A stretch of 41,145 nucleotides of DNA, from assembly GCA_900550105.1 (NCBI GenBank), contig URQW01000020.1:1-41145 (forward strand), written 5' to 3'. The position numbers and the translations under genes are program-made. Below the pieces are notes generated by a model. That model was not told the origin of the DNA. It ran no database searches and saw nothing but the letters and a program-made list of their open reading frames with translations. The stretch comes from an uncultured Pelosinus sp. GTDB taxonomy: Bacteria > Bacillota > Negativicutes > UMGS1260. Shown piece after piece: positions 24,418 through 32,536 of the stretch (positions are counted from its first letter, which is position 1; the number at the start of each line of letters is the position of its first letter).

Positions 24418-25047
24418 ATGGCGGAAGATATTGCTGTATTTGTCGGGGAGACAGGCTTTGCGGCCAGCTTGTATGATGTGGGCAAAATCATTGTTTTTGA
24501 GCGGCGGATGAAAGTTTGGCAGCCGTCACGCAAGCTGGAATTTACTTTAGCCCATAGTGCATCTATGCCTGCTTTGCGGCAAAAAATGCAGGAACTTTTA
24601 GCTTTTTTAGGAGACTGCAAGATTTTTGTCGGTCAGACAGTGACAGGTCTTCCTTTTTTTGAATTGGAAAAAGGCGATATTCATGTGTGGGAATTTACGG
24701 GTAGTCCGCTAGATTTTCTTGATTATGTATGGGAGCAGGAACTGGCGGCAGTGGCGCAAGTTACACAAAAAGAGCCACTAGTACCGCCAGAACCTGTGGC
24801 GCTAGGCGACGGATGTTTTGCTATTTCGCTTACGGAGATTCAGCGCAGCGATAGTACAATTACCTCTAAACAAGTGTTACTGCCTTTTTTACAGAAGACT
24901 CCTTTTTATGAACTTGCTGTAACTTGCCGTCATGTGCCGCCGTGGTTGGAACTGGAGTTGATTGGCGATGTTTTTGCTGGAAAAGTAGAAAAATTACCTG
25001 ATCAGCAGTATCTAGTGAAAATAAAGCGAAAAGCCTGTCAAGAATAA
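24418..25047 (+). CDS. AnfO-like nitrogenase accessory protein
   Basis: A 209-residue protein with the AnfO-family pattern: I-A-V-F-V-G-E-T-G-F-A-A-S-L-Y-D-V-G-K-I at residues 5-24, a central L-A-F-L-G-D-C-K-I-F-V-G-Q-T-V-T-G-L-P-F segment and P-F-Y-E-L-x-V-x-C-R-H-V-P-P-W-L-E near residue 165. The family was named from the Fe-only nitrogenase operon, where its role is not well defined. Here it closes a molybdenum-type operon, 14 nt after the ferredoxin. It could have a general role in electron supply or cofactor handling. Identification is from motif resemblance only. Confidence 0.75.
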   Translation: MAEDIAVFVGETGFAASLYDVGKIIVFERRMKVWQPSRKLEFTLAHSASMPALRQKMQELLAFLGDCKIFVGQTVTGLPFFELEKGDIHVWEFTGSPLDFLDYVWEQELAAVAQVTQKEPLVPPEPVALGDGCFAISLTEIQRSDSTITSKQVLLPFLQKTPFYELAVTCRHVPPWLELELIGDVFAGKVEKLPDQQYLVKIKRKACQE

Positions 25048-25079
25048 AAATTTGTTGTGGTGAAATATAGTGTCATGGG

Positions 25080-25120
25080 AAAGGCGCCTTGCGGCAAATC
25101 ACGCAGGGTGCTTTCTTTTT
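25080..25120 (+). terminator. Terminator of the nif operon
   Basis: AAAGGCGCCTTGCG (25080-25093) pairs with CGCAGGGTGCTTT (25102-25114) using two G-U pairs and one bulged G, followed by CTTTTT. It lies 33 nt after the AnfO-like stop codon. Confidence 0.7.
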
Positions 25121-25127
25121 ACGTAAT

Positions 25128-25159
25128 GGTTAGCAAAAAATTCTAACCTGTTGTACAAT
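25128..25159 (+). promoter_or_regulatory. Candidate promoter and operator of the chemosensory operon
   Basis: A TACAAT -10 box is at 25154-25159. The -35 region (about 25130-25135, TTAGCA) is covered by the dyad GGTTAG-N9-CTAACC (25128-25133 and 25143-25148). The arrangement suggests a repressible or activated promoter 40 nt upstream of the REC-GGDEF gene. Functionally unproven. Confidence 0.4.
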
Positions 25160-25198
25160 GAGAAAGGATACGTTGAATTTGTGCGGTGAAGGTGCAAA

Positions 25199-26182
25199 AT
25201 GATGAAATTATTAATTATTGATGATGAAAAAAGTGTACGAAAAATTTTGGCGAATATGGTGGGAGAATGGGGCTATGAGGTCCTCTTTGCCGCTGATGGT
25301 ATTAGCGCCTGGCAAATTGTTCAGCTCATTCAAGAACCGCTTATTGTGCTGCTTGACTGGATTATTCCCGGCATGGACGGCATTGAACTTTGTCGTAAAA
25401 TTAAGCAGAATGTAAAATCAGGACACGTCCATGTCATCATGTTGACAGGACAAAAAAATAGTGTTGACGATGTAGTTATGGGATTTGAAGCCGGGGCTGA
25501 CGATTTTTTGTTTAAGCCTATTGAACCACGAGAGTTAAACTGTCGGCTTTCCGTTGGTAAACGGATTTTAACTTATCAATATGAATTAGAACAGCGCAAT
25601 CATGCCTTAGAAGAGACAACGCAGATTATGGAGCGAGTCATGAAGGCGCTCAATTCCGCGAACAGTCAGTTAAAAGAACTATCTTTGCTTGATGAATTAA
25701 CTGGGATCGCCAACAGGCGACATTTGGAAACTTTTTTTGAGAAAACCTGGCTGCATGCTTTAAATAAACAAGAAGAAGTTACTTTTATGATGGCCGATAT
25801 TGATTTTTTTAAGCTTTACAATGATACCTATGGGCATCAGGCCGGCGATGAATGTCTAAAGCAGGTAGCAAGGGCGTTAGCAGAGTGTGTCACAAGACCT
25901 TGCGATTTGCTAGCTCGTTATGGCGGTGAGGAATTCGGTATTATTTTGCAAAATACGAGTAAAGTAGGGGCGGCTGAGCTGGCGAAACAAATTCAAGAAA
26001 AGCTGAAAGCTCTCGCAATCCCCCATGAAGGTTCGCCAGTCAGCTCACAGTTAACGATTAGCTTAGGTGTGGCTACAGCGATTCCTGCTACAAACAGTTC
26101 CTACGAGGATTTGATTCAACAGGCTGACCATGCTTTGTATCGAGCCAAAGAAGAAGGTCGGCATCAGTGGATTGCCTTTTAA
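25199..26182 (+). CDS. Response regulator diguanylate cyclase (REC-GGDEF, WspR-like)
   Basis: A 327-residue protein. The receiver spans residues 1-120 with acidic D8-D9-E10, phospho-acceptor D53 (L-L-D-W) and K106. A helical linker spans about 121-160, and a GGDEF domain runs from about 163 to 325. The active site is G-G-E-E-F at 242-246, with the feedback-inhibition I-site R233-x-x-D236 exactly 5 residues before it, so the enzyme should make c-di-GMP and be product-inhibited. It begins a tandem operon with cheA, a chemoreceptor gene and cheY, so phosphorylation by that CheA is the natural inference, as in WspE-WspR. ATG 25199 follows GAAGGTG. Confidence 0.93.
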   Translation: MMKLLIIDDEKSVRKILANMVGEWGYEVLFAADGISAWQIVQLIQEPLIVLLDWIIPGMDGIELCRKIKQNVKSGHVHVIMLTGQKNSVDDVVMGFEAGADDFLFKPIEPRELNCRLSVGKRILTYQYELEQRNHALEETTQIMERVMKALNSANSQLKELSLLDELTGIANRRHLETFFEKTWLHALNKQEEVTFMMADIDFFKLYNDTYGHQAGDECLKQVARALAECVTRPCDLLARYGGEEFGIILQNTSKVGAAELAKQIQEKLKALAIPHEGSPVSSQLTISLGVATAIPATNSSYEDLIQQADHALYRAKEEGRHQWIAF

Positions 26183-26201
26183 GTAAAATGAGGTGCAAGC
26201 G

Positions 26202-29186
26202 ATGATTGAAGACAAAGAGCTGCTGGAAGAATTCATAGCTGATGCGAAGGCCCATACCGAAACAATTGAAAGAGGTTTGTTGCAAGTAGAGCAGGGAAAT
26301 GGTGAAGCCGATTTGCTCCATGAAATTTTCCGTGCCGCTCACAGTATTAAAGGAACGGCTAGCTTTTTTGGTCTGGAGAAAATCGTAGAATTATCTCATG
26401 CTATGGAAAATTTGCTGGGAAAAATGCGCAAAGAAAAAAAGTTTCCCAGTCCGCAAGAGATTGACGCCCTTTTGGGGGCGAATGACCGGTTGAAATATTT
26501 GCTTGCGGGAGTATTGACAGGAAAAGATGCTGCGATTGATCGAGAACTATCTGCTTTAAGCGCTGATGAACCTAAAGTGACTCAATCAGACGCGGCGCTG
26601 GACAAGTATCGAGATATGATTGCAGTCATGACGAAACAAGGCCGTAAATTTTATCGCCTTTTGTGGCAAGCTTCCGATCGAAAACGCAATGCTGTTAACT
26701 TTTGTGCAACCTTAGGGAAAAATATTCAGTCAATCGGTTCGCTCTTAGCAGAAACTGCGCCAGTGACTGAAGCGGGGGCCTCCGGAGAGGCTTGTTTTGT
26801 TTTTAGTTCTGTTTTAGAAAAAGATCTTGTTATTATGGCGTTAGGAATCAGTGCCGAAGAATTGCATCAGTTTCATTTGCCTGAGGAACAAGACGATTTG
26901 CTATTTTGTTTAAATCAGACCGCTAAGAAAGAACGCGTTTTCACAGAGTCGCCGCCAGTTCGTCAGTTAGTTGGGGAAGCCAGTAGTGAATTTGAAACGA
27001 GTGATTCGACACGAATCTTTGCTGAGGACCGGATTAAGGTAGATGTGACGTTATTAAATCAACTTGTCAATTTATCAAGCGAAATGGTTTTAGCTAGAAA
27101 TCAACTGCTGCGCGCGATCGGCCCGTTAAATGATGAATTCGCGTTTTTACAACCTGTGTTGCAAAAGCTCGATTTTACGATTAGCGAAATGCAGGAACGG
27201 ATCATGCGCACACGGATGCAGCCAATTGCCATGTTGCTTCATTCGATGCCCCGCCTAGTGCGGGAACTTTCCCGTAAGCTAGGCAAACAGGTTCAACTAA
27301 GCGTACAAGGAGAACAGGTAGAACTGGATAAGTCCATTATTGAAGGCTTAGTGGATCCGTTTACGCATTTAGTGAGAAATGCCTTAGATCATGGAATAGA
27401 GACGCCTGAAATACGTGCTCAAAAGGGCAAGGCTCCGCAGGGAACGTTGCAAATTGCGGCCTATCATGAAGGCGGCCGCGTTTTTATCGATATGAAAGAT
27501 GACGGCGCTGGTATTTCTTGTGAGAAGGTCTGCAAACGGGCGTTGCAGCAGGGCCTTATTACAGTAGAGCAGTCTGAGCAGCTATCGCAGGCAGAGATCT
27601 TAAAATTAATTTTTTTGCCGGGCTTTTCCACAGTAAACACAGTAAGCAATATTTCCGGTCGTGGCGTAGGTCTTGATGTGGTTCGCTCTAATATTGAAAA
27701 ACTTGGGGGCATTGTCGAAGTGCATTCCCAGGAAGATAAAGAAACAGTTTTTCGTTTGATTCTTCCCTTTACGTTAGCCATTATTCCTTCGTTAATTTTA
27801 GGCGCAGGTGATTTTTTATTTGCTTTACCACAAGTCAATTTACAGGAAGTGGTTCGCATAAGTCGCGAAAAGTGGGAAGGGTTGGAACAGGTAGGAAATT
27901 GCCGCTTATATCAATTGCGCGGCGCGCTTGTACCTGTTATTGATCTTACAACCGTGATTGGTAGCCATTCTTCCGAAGCGCTGATACGGCCTATCACTAA
28001 AATTCTCATTTTAAAAAGCGCCGTCACTGTCTTTGGACTTCAGGTCGATGAAATGCAGGATCGTGAGGAAGTCTTAATTAAGCCATTGCCGCATTATTTG
28101 CAGCGTAAAAGAATCTATTCTGGTGTGACGATTTTAGGTGATGGCAAGATTGCTATGGTGCTAGATGTAGAAGGCGTTGCCGAAGTGTATCGTTTAGCAA
28201 GATCAGCTGAGCAGTTTCCTCGATCAGTCAAGAAAATCCAGACAGAGTTACGTCAGGCTTCTCAGCAGGAAATTCTGCTCTTTCGTTCGGGACCAACAGG
28301 TTTTTTGGCGGTACCGCTTGCGGCTATTCTTCGTATTGAAGAAATTTTGCCACAAAACATGGCTCGGGTGGGCGGTCAAGATTTTTATCATGCCCATGGT
28401 CATATTTGGCGATTACTGTACCCTAGTGAGTTTTTACCGTCAACAAGCGAATCGGAGATTCCCAAGCGAAGGTATGCCCTTATTTTAAAAAATGGGCCTT
28501 TTCCTGCTGCTATTGTAGCTGATAAAATTGAAGATACTGTGGCTGTTATGCTCGAAGAGCGGCTGCAGTCTGTCGAGGATCTGTTTTCTTCGCTGGTTGT
28601 CGGCGGTAAGTTAGTATTTTTACTTTCTTTAACAGCTATTTTTAGAGATGCGCAGTTAAAAGCTCCCTTAGCAGAACACTCAGTAGTGCAAAGGGAGAAT
28701 CATCCAGTGACATTCGGTGAGCAATTAGGAACAAAGCGGATTTTAACTTTTTATTTAGGTTCGAAGCTTTATGGAATTGAGTTAATTTATGCACGCGAAA
28801 TTAATCGCATCAGTGAATATACAAAAATTTCCGGGGAAATAGAATCTATTGCCGGATTACTAAATTTACGCGGACAAGTAATTACTTTATTTGATGTGTC
28901 ACGGTTGCTCCATGAACAGACTGATGCAACGGTGAGGGAGCGTCATTGCATCATTTTGAAAGGCGATATTTTAGAAAATACGGGTTTTTTCATTGATCGG
29001 TTAGGCGATGTGATTACGATTGATGATGCTTGCCGCGAATCTTTGCCGCCGCAGTTCGGCAATAAGAAAGAAACGGCTGTAAGCCAAGTTGTACAAACTG
29101 GCGCTACGATTATTTTAGTGCTTGACATTCAGCAGCTGTTAGCGGAAAGTACCCCAGCCATATATGGAGAGGAGCGTTTTGTATGA
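26202..29186 (+). CDS. cheA: CheA-type histidine kinase with three CheW-like modules
   Basis: A 994-residue kinase. The Hpt domain has phospho-accepting H47 (A-A-H-S-I-K-G). Residues about 133-250 are a poorly conserved P2-like region. Dimerisation helices span about 287-350. The ATPase domain has the N-box V-R-N-A-L-D-H-G-I-E (401-410), D-D-G-A-G-I (443-448) and G-R-G-V-G-L-D-V-V (496-504). Three CheW-type SH3-like modules follow (about 530-670, 690-825, 845-990); the normal kinase has one. ATG 26202 is chosen because GAGGTG (26190-26195) lies 6 nt upstream, whereas the upstream GTG 26193 is part of that site. Its stop overlaps the chemoreceptor ATG (ATGA). No separate cheW, cheR or cheB is nearby. 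Confidence 0.92.
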   Translation: MIEDKELLEEFIADAKAHTETIERGLLQVEQGNGEADLLHEIFRAAHSIKGTASFFGLEKIVELSHAMENLLGKMRKEKKFPSPQEIDALLGANDRLKYLLAGVLTGKDAAIDRELSALSADEPKVTQSDAALDKYRDMIAVMTKQGRKFYRLLWQASDRKRNAVNFCATLGKNIQSIGSLLAETAPVTEAGASGEACFVFSSVLEKDLVIMALGISAEELHQFHLPEEQDDLLFCLNQTAKKERVFTESPPVRQLVGEASSEFETSDSTRIFAEDRIKVDVTLLNQLVNLSSEMVLARNQLLRAIGPLNDEFAFLQPVLQKLDFTISEMQERIMRTRMQPIAMLLHSMPRLVRELSRKLGKQVQLSVQGEQVELDKSIIEGLVDPFTHLVRNALDHGIETPEIRAQKGKAPQGTLQIAAYHEGGRVFIDMKDDGAGISCEKVCKRALQQGLITVEQSEQLSQAEILKLIFLPGFSTVNTVSNISGRGVGLDVVRSNIEKLGGIVEVHSQEDKETVFRLILPFTLAIIPSLILGAGDFLFALPQVNLQEVVRISREKWEGLEQVGNCRLYQLRGALVPVIDLTTVIGSHSSEALIRPITKILILKSAVTVFGLQVDEMQDREEVLIKPLPHYLQRKRIYSGVTILGDGKIAMVLDVEGVAEVYRLARSAEQFPRSVKKIQTELRQASQQEILLFRSGPTGFLAVPLAAILRIEEILPQNMARVGGQDFYHAHGHIWRLLYPSEFLPSTSESEIPKRRYALILKNGPFPAAIVADKIEDTVAVMLEERLQSVEDLFSSLVVGGKLVFLLSLTAIFRDAQLKAPLAEHSVVQRENHPVTFGEQLGTKRILTFYLGSKLYGIELIYAREINRISEYTKISGEIESIAGLLNLRGQVITLFDVSRLLHEQTDATVRERHCIILKGDILENTGFFIDRLGDVITIDDACRESLPPQFGNKKETAVSQVVQTGATIILVLDIQQLLAESTPAIYGEERFV

Positions 29187-31189
29187 AGGGATTTAGTGAT
29201 TTTTCCATTGGGAAAAAGTTGTTTTTTAGTTTCTTTATTCTTGTTTTACTTTCGGCCTTGCTTGGCTTGGTTGGTGTAAGGCATATCTACAATATGGCAG
29301 CCGTTGATAAAGAACTTTATCAGGAAAATACAGTGCCCTTAGCTGATTTGGCGCAAGCTGCTATTGCCTATCAACAGAGTCGTGTAACATTAGGACAAGC
29401 TATATTAGAGCAGGACCCCATGAAGCGGCAGCAATACATCCAAATGGCTTTAGATCAGAGAAAGCGAATGAATGATGAGTTTTCGAACTTTACGAAAAAT
29501 CCCCAGTCGACTGAAACCATGCAGGCTTTTGAACGGATAAAAGTATTGCAGAAAAACGCCATGGATGCACAAGACGAAGTCGTTCGTGCCGCTTTGGCGG
29601 GAAATATTCAGGAAGCGCAGGCCATTCATACTGGAAAAATCAATCAGGTGGCCAATGAACTTAGTTATGTTATTGATAATTTAATTGAACTGCAAGTGGC
29701 TCAGGCGGGGTATAAAGAAAAAAGCAATGAATTACTAGCCAAAACTGCGACGCAGGAAATGAGCGTCTTGCTGATAGTGAGCCTTATTGCCGCGATCTTG
29801 ATGACTATTTTTATTACTCTGCAGATTACAAAGCCCATTCGTCGGCTGCAAGATCTGATGACGCTCGTCGAAAAAGGCGACCTAACTGTACAGGAAAGCG
29901 ATTATGGCAAAGATGAATTAGGCCAGCTTACCGTTTCTTTTAATCATTTGATTCGCGTTATGCATAATATGACGCAAGATATTTCTAATTCTACCGGGGT
30001 ATTAAATCAAGCGTCAGAACGAATGCTTTCGGTTTCCGAAAGTGTAGCAGCCAATAGTGAAGAAATGAGTGCTGTCACTAGCGGCGCCAGTCAGGCGGCT
30101 GAGACAATTAGTCAAGGTACGCAGTCTATGACGGTGTCTATACAAGAAGCGGGCGATCAGCTTCATTCTATCTCAGCTGCTACGGAAGAAATTTCCGCAA
30201 CAATACAGAGTTTAGCAACGACATCGGCCCAGACATCGGCAAATTTATTGCAGGTGAGCCATTTAATTGAAGAAGTGTCTGAAGGGGTTACCGTAGTAGC
30301 TGGTTCATCAAAAGAAATTTCCGGATCAGTCACGCAGATTGCGGCAGCGGCTCAAGAAATTAATAGTTCGTTAAGTGAAGTCAGTCAAAATTGCGAGGAG
30401 TCTATTGTTGTATCAAAGGACGCCGAAACTCAGGCGATGAAGACGACGGCGATTATGAATCGGCTTAGCGATTTGTCGCGGCAAATCGGCAAGGTCGTTA
30501 ACTTGATTGATGATATTGCCGACCAGACCAATATGCTTGCATTAAATGCAGCTATTGAAGCGGCTGGCGCTGGTGAGGCAGGCCGCGGCTTTGCTGTCGT
30601 AGCGAATGAGGTCAAAGAGCTAGCGAAACAGACTTCTCATGCTACAGATGATATTGCCGAACAGATTGAACGCATGCAAAGCGAAATTAATGATGCTGTG
30701 GTTGCTGTCGGCGGGATTACCACGGTAATTAGCAGCATGAGTGGCAATAGTCATAATATCGCCGCAGCAGTTACGGAACAATCGGCTGTTGTTGGTAATA
30801 TCTCTGACGCCATTGTGCAGGCAGCTGATAAGGTGAATTTAATCTCCGACGAAATTAGTAAGATTGCCGATAAGTCGGCCATTGTGGCTCATAATGCGGC
30901 GGAAAGTAGTGTAGGTGTGGAAGATATTGCTTTGTCTGTGGGCGAACTGTCGTCTGCTGCTAGCCAGTTAGCGCAAAGTACGGAAAAGGTTTCGTCTCGT
31001 ATGGAAGAAGTAGTAAAATCATCGCAACTGATTGCCGCCAATATTGAGGAAATTTCTCATAGTATGGGGGAAATTAGTAAAGCTTCCGGCGATACAGCGA
31101 CTAAAGGGGAAGAAACGCGTCAGGCTGCGGATGATCTAGTACATATTTCAGGCGAATTGACGGATCTAGCGCGGCGATTTAAGGTGTGA
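29183..31189 (+). CDS. Methyl-accepting chemotaxis protein of the CheA/GGDEF operon
   Basis: A 668-residue chemoreceptor. Membrane segment 1 is at about residues 11-32, a helical four-helix-bundle-like extracytoplasmic sensor at about 33-190, membrane segment 2 at about 193-214 and HAMP after it. A long coiled coil carries the tip N-M-L-A-L-N-A-A-I-E-A-A-G-A-G-E-A-G-R-G-F-A-V-V-A; the usual arginine after E-A-A is glycine here, a known variant. It is translationally coupled to cheA and is thus its probable dedicated receptor. With no methylation enzymes in the operon, adaptation may rely on genes elsewhere. Confidence 0.93.
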   Translation: MKGFSDFSIGKKLFFSFFILVLLSALLGLVGVRHIYNMAAVDKELYQENTVPLADLAQAAIAYQQSRVTLGQAILEQDPMKRQQYIQMALDQRKRMNDEFSNFTKNPQSTETMQAFERIKVLQKNAMDAQDEVVRAALAGNIQEAQAIHTGKINQVANELSYVIDNLIELQVAQAGYKEKSNELLAKTATQEMSVLLIVSLIAAILMTIFITLQITKPIRRLQDLMTLVEKGDLTVQESDYGKDELGQLTVSFNHLIRVMHNMTQDISNSTGVLNQASERMLSVSESVAANSEEMSAVTSGASQAAETISQGTQSMTVSIQEAGDQLHSISAATEEISATIQSLATTSAQTSANLLQVSHLIEEVSEGVTVVAGSSKEISGSVTQIAAAAQEINSSLSEVSQNCEESIVVSKDAETQAMKTTAIMNRLSDLSRQIGKVVNLIDDIADQTNMLALNAAIEAAGAGEAGRGFAVVANEVKELAKQTSHATDDIAEQIERMQSEINDAVVAVGGITTVISSMSGNSHNIAAAVTEQSAVVGNISDAIVQAADKVNLISDEISKIADKSAIVAHNAAESSVGVEDIALSVGELSSAASQLAQSTEKVSSRMEEVVKSSQLIAANIEEISHSMGEISKASGDTATKGEETRQAADDLVHISGELTDLARRFKV

Positions 31190-31276
31190 ATTCTATAGAC
31201 TGTTGTAAGGACCGCAGCAATGTCGAGTCTAATGATGGCAATTATCCCTGTATTTTAAATCATTGAGGTGAGGCCT

Positions 31277-31699
31277 GTGAGGATTTTATCGGTTGACGAC
31301 TCGGCAGTGATTCGAAAATTTATTCGCAGTGGTGTGGAAGCCATGCAATTTGAAATGGTGGAAGCTTGCGACGGTAAAGCAGCTTTACATCTCCTCGCAG
31401 AACAAGGTGCTGCGATTGATTTGATTTTGCTTGATTGGAATATGCCGGAGATGGATGGATTGGAGTTTTTACATGCAATTAAAAGCTGTCCTTCCTTTCG
31501 CCATATTCCGGTGATGATGGTGACGACAGAAAGTGAACGAGAAAATATGATTCAGGCGGTCCAGGCTGGGGCGATTAACTATTTAATCAAACCCTTTACC
31601 TTAGAAGAATTGACCCAGAAGATCGAAGAATGTGTGGCTTGCTGTGTAGAACAGAAAGTTTATTCAGAAAATCTTGACAGTTCAAAAGGCCTGTCATAA
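31277..31699 (+). CDS. CheY-like response regulator
   Basis: A 140-residue single receiver domain. It has D7-D8 in S-V-D-D-S-A-V-I-R-K, phospho-acceptor D53 in L-L-D-W-N-M-P-E-M-D-G, T-T-E-S-E on strand 4 and K-P-F near residue 105, followed by a short tail. GTG 31277 is preferred because GAGGTG (31265-31270) is 6 nt upstream; GTG 31268 overlaps that site. It is probably the diffusible or sink output of the CheA above, alongside the REC-GGDEF protein. The tetR promoter -35 box lies inside its last codons. Confidence 0.9.
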   Translation: MRILSVDDSAVIRKFIRSGVEAMQFEMVEACDGKAALHLLAEQGAAIDLILLDWNMPEMDGLEFLHAIKSCPSFRHIPVMMVTTESERENMIQAVQAGAINYLIKPFTLEELTQKIEECVACCVEQKVYSENLDSSKGLS

Positions 31700-31702
31700 T
31701 AT
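31674..31702 (+). promoter_or_regulatory. tetR promoter with overlapping dyad operator
   Basis: TTGACA (31674-31679) and TAATAT (31697-31702) are exactly 17 nt apart. The dyad TGACAG (31675-31680) / CTGTCA (31691-31696) with a 10-nt spacer covers the -35 box and spacer, an arrangement expected for TetR autorepression. Transcription would start at about 31709-31710, at the ATG itself. Confidence 0.7.
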
Positions 31703-31709
31703 AATAATT

Positions 31710-32303
31710 ATGAATACTACGACGAAACAAAAGCTTATTACAATTGGTGCGAAAGCTATGCTAGCCAAAAGTTATCATGGCGTAGGGCTACAGGAAGTAT
31801 TAGCCGAAGCGCAAGTGCCGAAAGGCTCTTTTTATCATTACTTTGCTTCGAAAGAAGCCTTTGGTGTGGCCATTATTGAATATTATGGCGATAGACTTGC
31901 GAAAAATATCGACGAATTTTTACAGGATACAGCATATAGTCCGCGAGAGCGGATTGTACGTTATTTTCAAGCGGTTCGCGATTATTATGAAAGTAGAGGG
32001 TTTGGGCGCGGCTGTCTTGTCGCCAAATTAGCGACGGAAGTGGCTGATCCAAGTGAACCGATGCGGCTTGCTTTAAAGGCGCAGTTTGATAAATGGACTG
32101 CTTTATTTGCTAAATGTATTGCCGAAGGGCAACAGCAGCAAGAGATATCCGATGAAGCGTCTGCTGAGAGTTTAGCAGAATTTCTTTATACGGCGTGGGA
32201 AGGCGTTTTAATTCGTATGCAGGTCAATGGTAATTTGCAGCCGATTGAAGTTTTTTTAGCACAGGCTCTTGACAGTATTTTACCGCCGTGTAGCAAAAAA
32301 TAG
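31710..32303 (+). CDS. TetR-family transcriptional regulator (NemR/AcuR-like)
   Basis: A 197-residue TetR protein from ATG 31710. The N-terminal helix-turn-helix (residues about 22-46) has V-G-L-Q-E-V-L-A-E-A-Q-V-P-K-G-S-F-Y-H-Y-F followed by S-K-E-A-F. The ligand-binding half begins with G-R-G-C-L-V-A-K-L-A-T-E-V, resembling NemR-type regulators, where a cysteine in this place senses electrophiles or oxidants; that assignment is tentative. The -10 box lies 7 nt upstream of the ATG and there is no ribosome binding site, so the mRNA appears leaderless. The target beyond itself is unknown. Confidence 0.9.
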   Translation: MNTTTKQKLITIGAKAMLAKSYHGVGLQEVLAEAQVPKGSFYHYFASKEAFGVAIIEYYGDRLAKNIDEFLQDTAYSPRERIVRYFQAVRDYYESRGFGRGCLVAKLATEVADPSEPMRLALKAQFDKWTALFAKCIAEGQQQQEISDEASAESLAEFLYTAWEGVLIRMQVNGNLQPIEVFLAQALDSILPPCSKK

Positions 32304-32347
32304 TCGAAAAATGTCTCTGGAGAAAAAACCTTTGCAAAAATAATACG

Positions 32348-32375
32348 TTGACTTTTTTACAATTTATATTATAAT
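32348..32375 (+). promoter_or_regulatory. Strong sigma-70-type promoter upstream of a chemoreceptor gene
   Basis: TTGACT (32348-32353) and a perfect TATAAT (32370-32375) are 16 nt apart. The start is expected near 32382, leaving a structured leader of about 155 nt. Confidence 0.65.
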
Positions 32376-32420
32376 TAAGAACAATAAATTGCGAATGTTA
32401 ATTTCATGATAAGGCAATGC

Positions 32421-32478
32421 TGCCGATCTTCTTTATCGGCATGCTTAAAAAGCTGGCCATAGGTCGGCTTTTTTTATA
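32421..32478 (+). terminator. Hairpin pair with terminator in the chemoreceptor leader
   Basis: TGCCGAT/ATCGGCA (32421-32427, 32435-32441) forms a small hairpin. It is followed by AAAAAGCTGGCC (32447-32458) pairing with GGTCGGCTTTTT (32462-32473) and a T-run. As the promoter at 32348-32375 lies upstream, this is either an attenuator in the leader or the terminator of the preceding tetR gene. Confidence 0.5.
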
Positions 32479-32536
32479 TATATAGGGATTTTTAGGCTTG
32501 GAATTTGAAATCGATTTGCAGAAAGTGGTGGTGGAA

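Noticed and set aside
27464..27859. 131-codon minus-strand ORF within cheA
   Set aside because: It is a shadow of the conserved kinase domain, without start signals or recognisable motifs.
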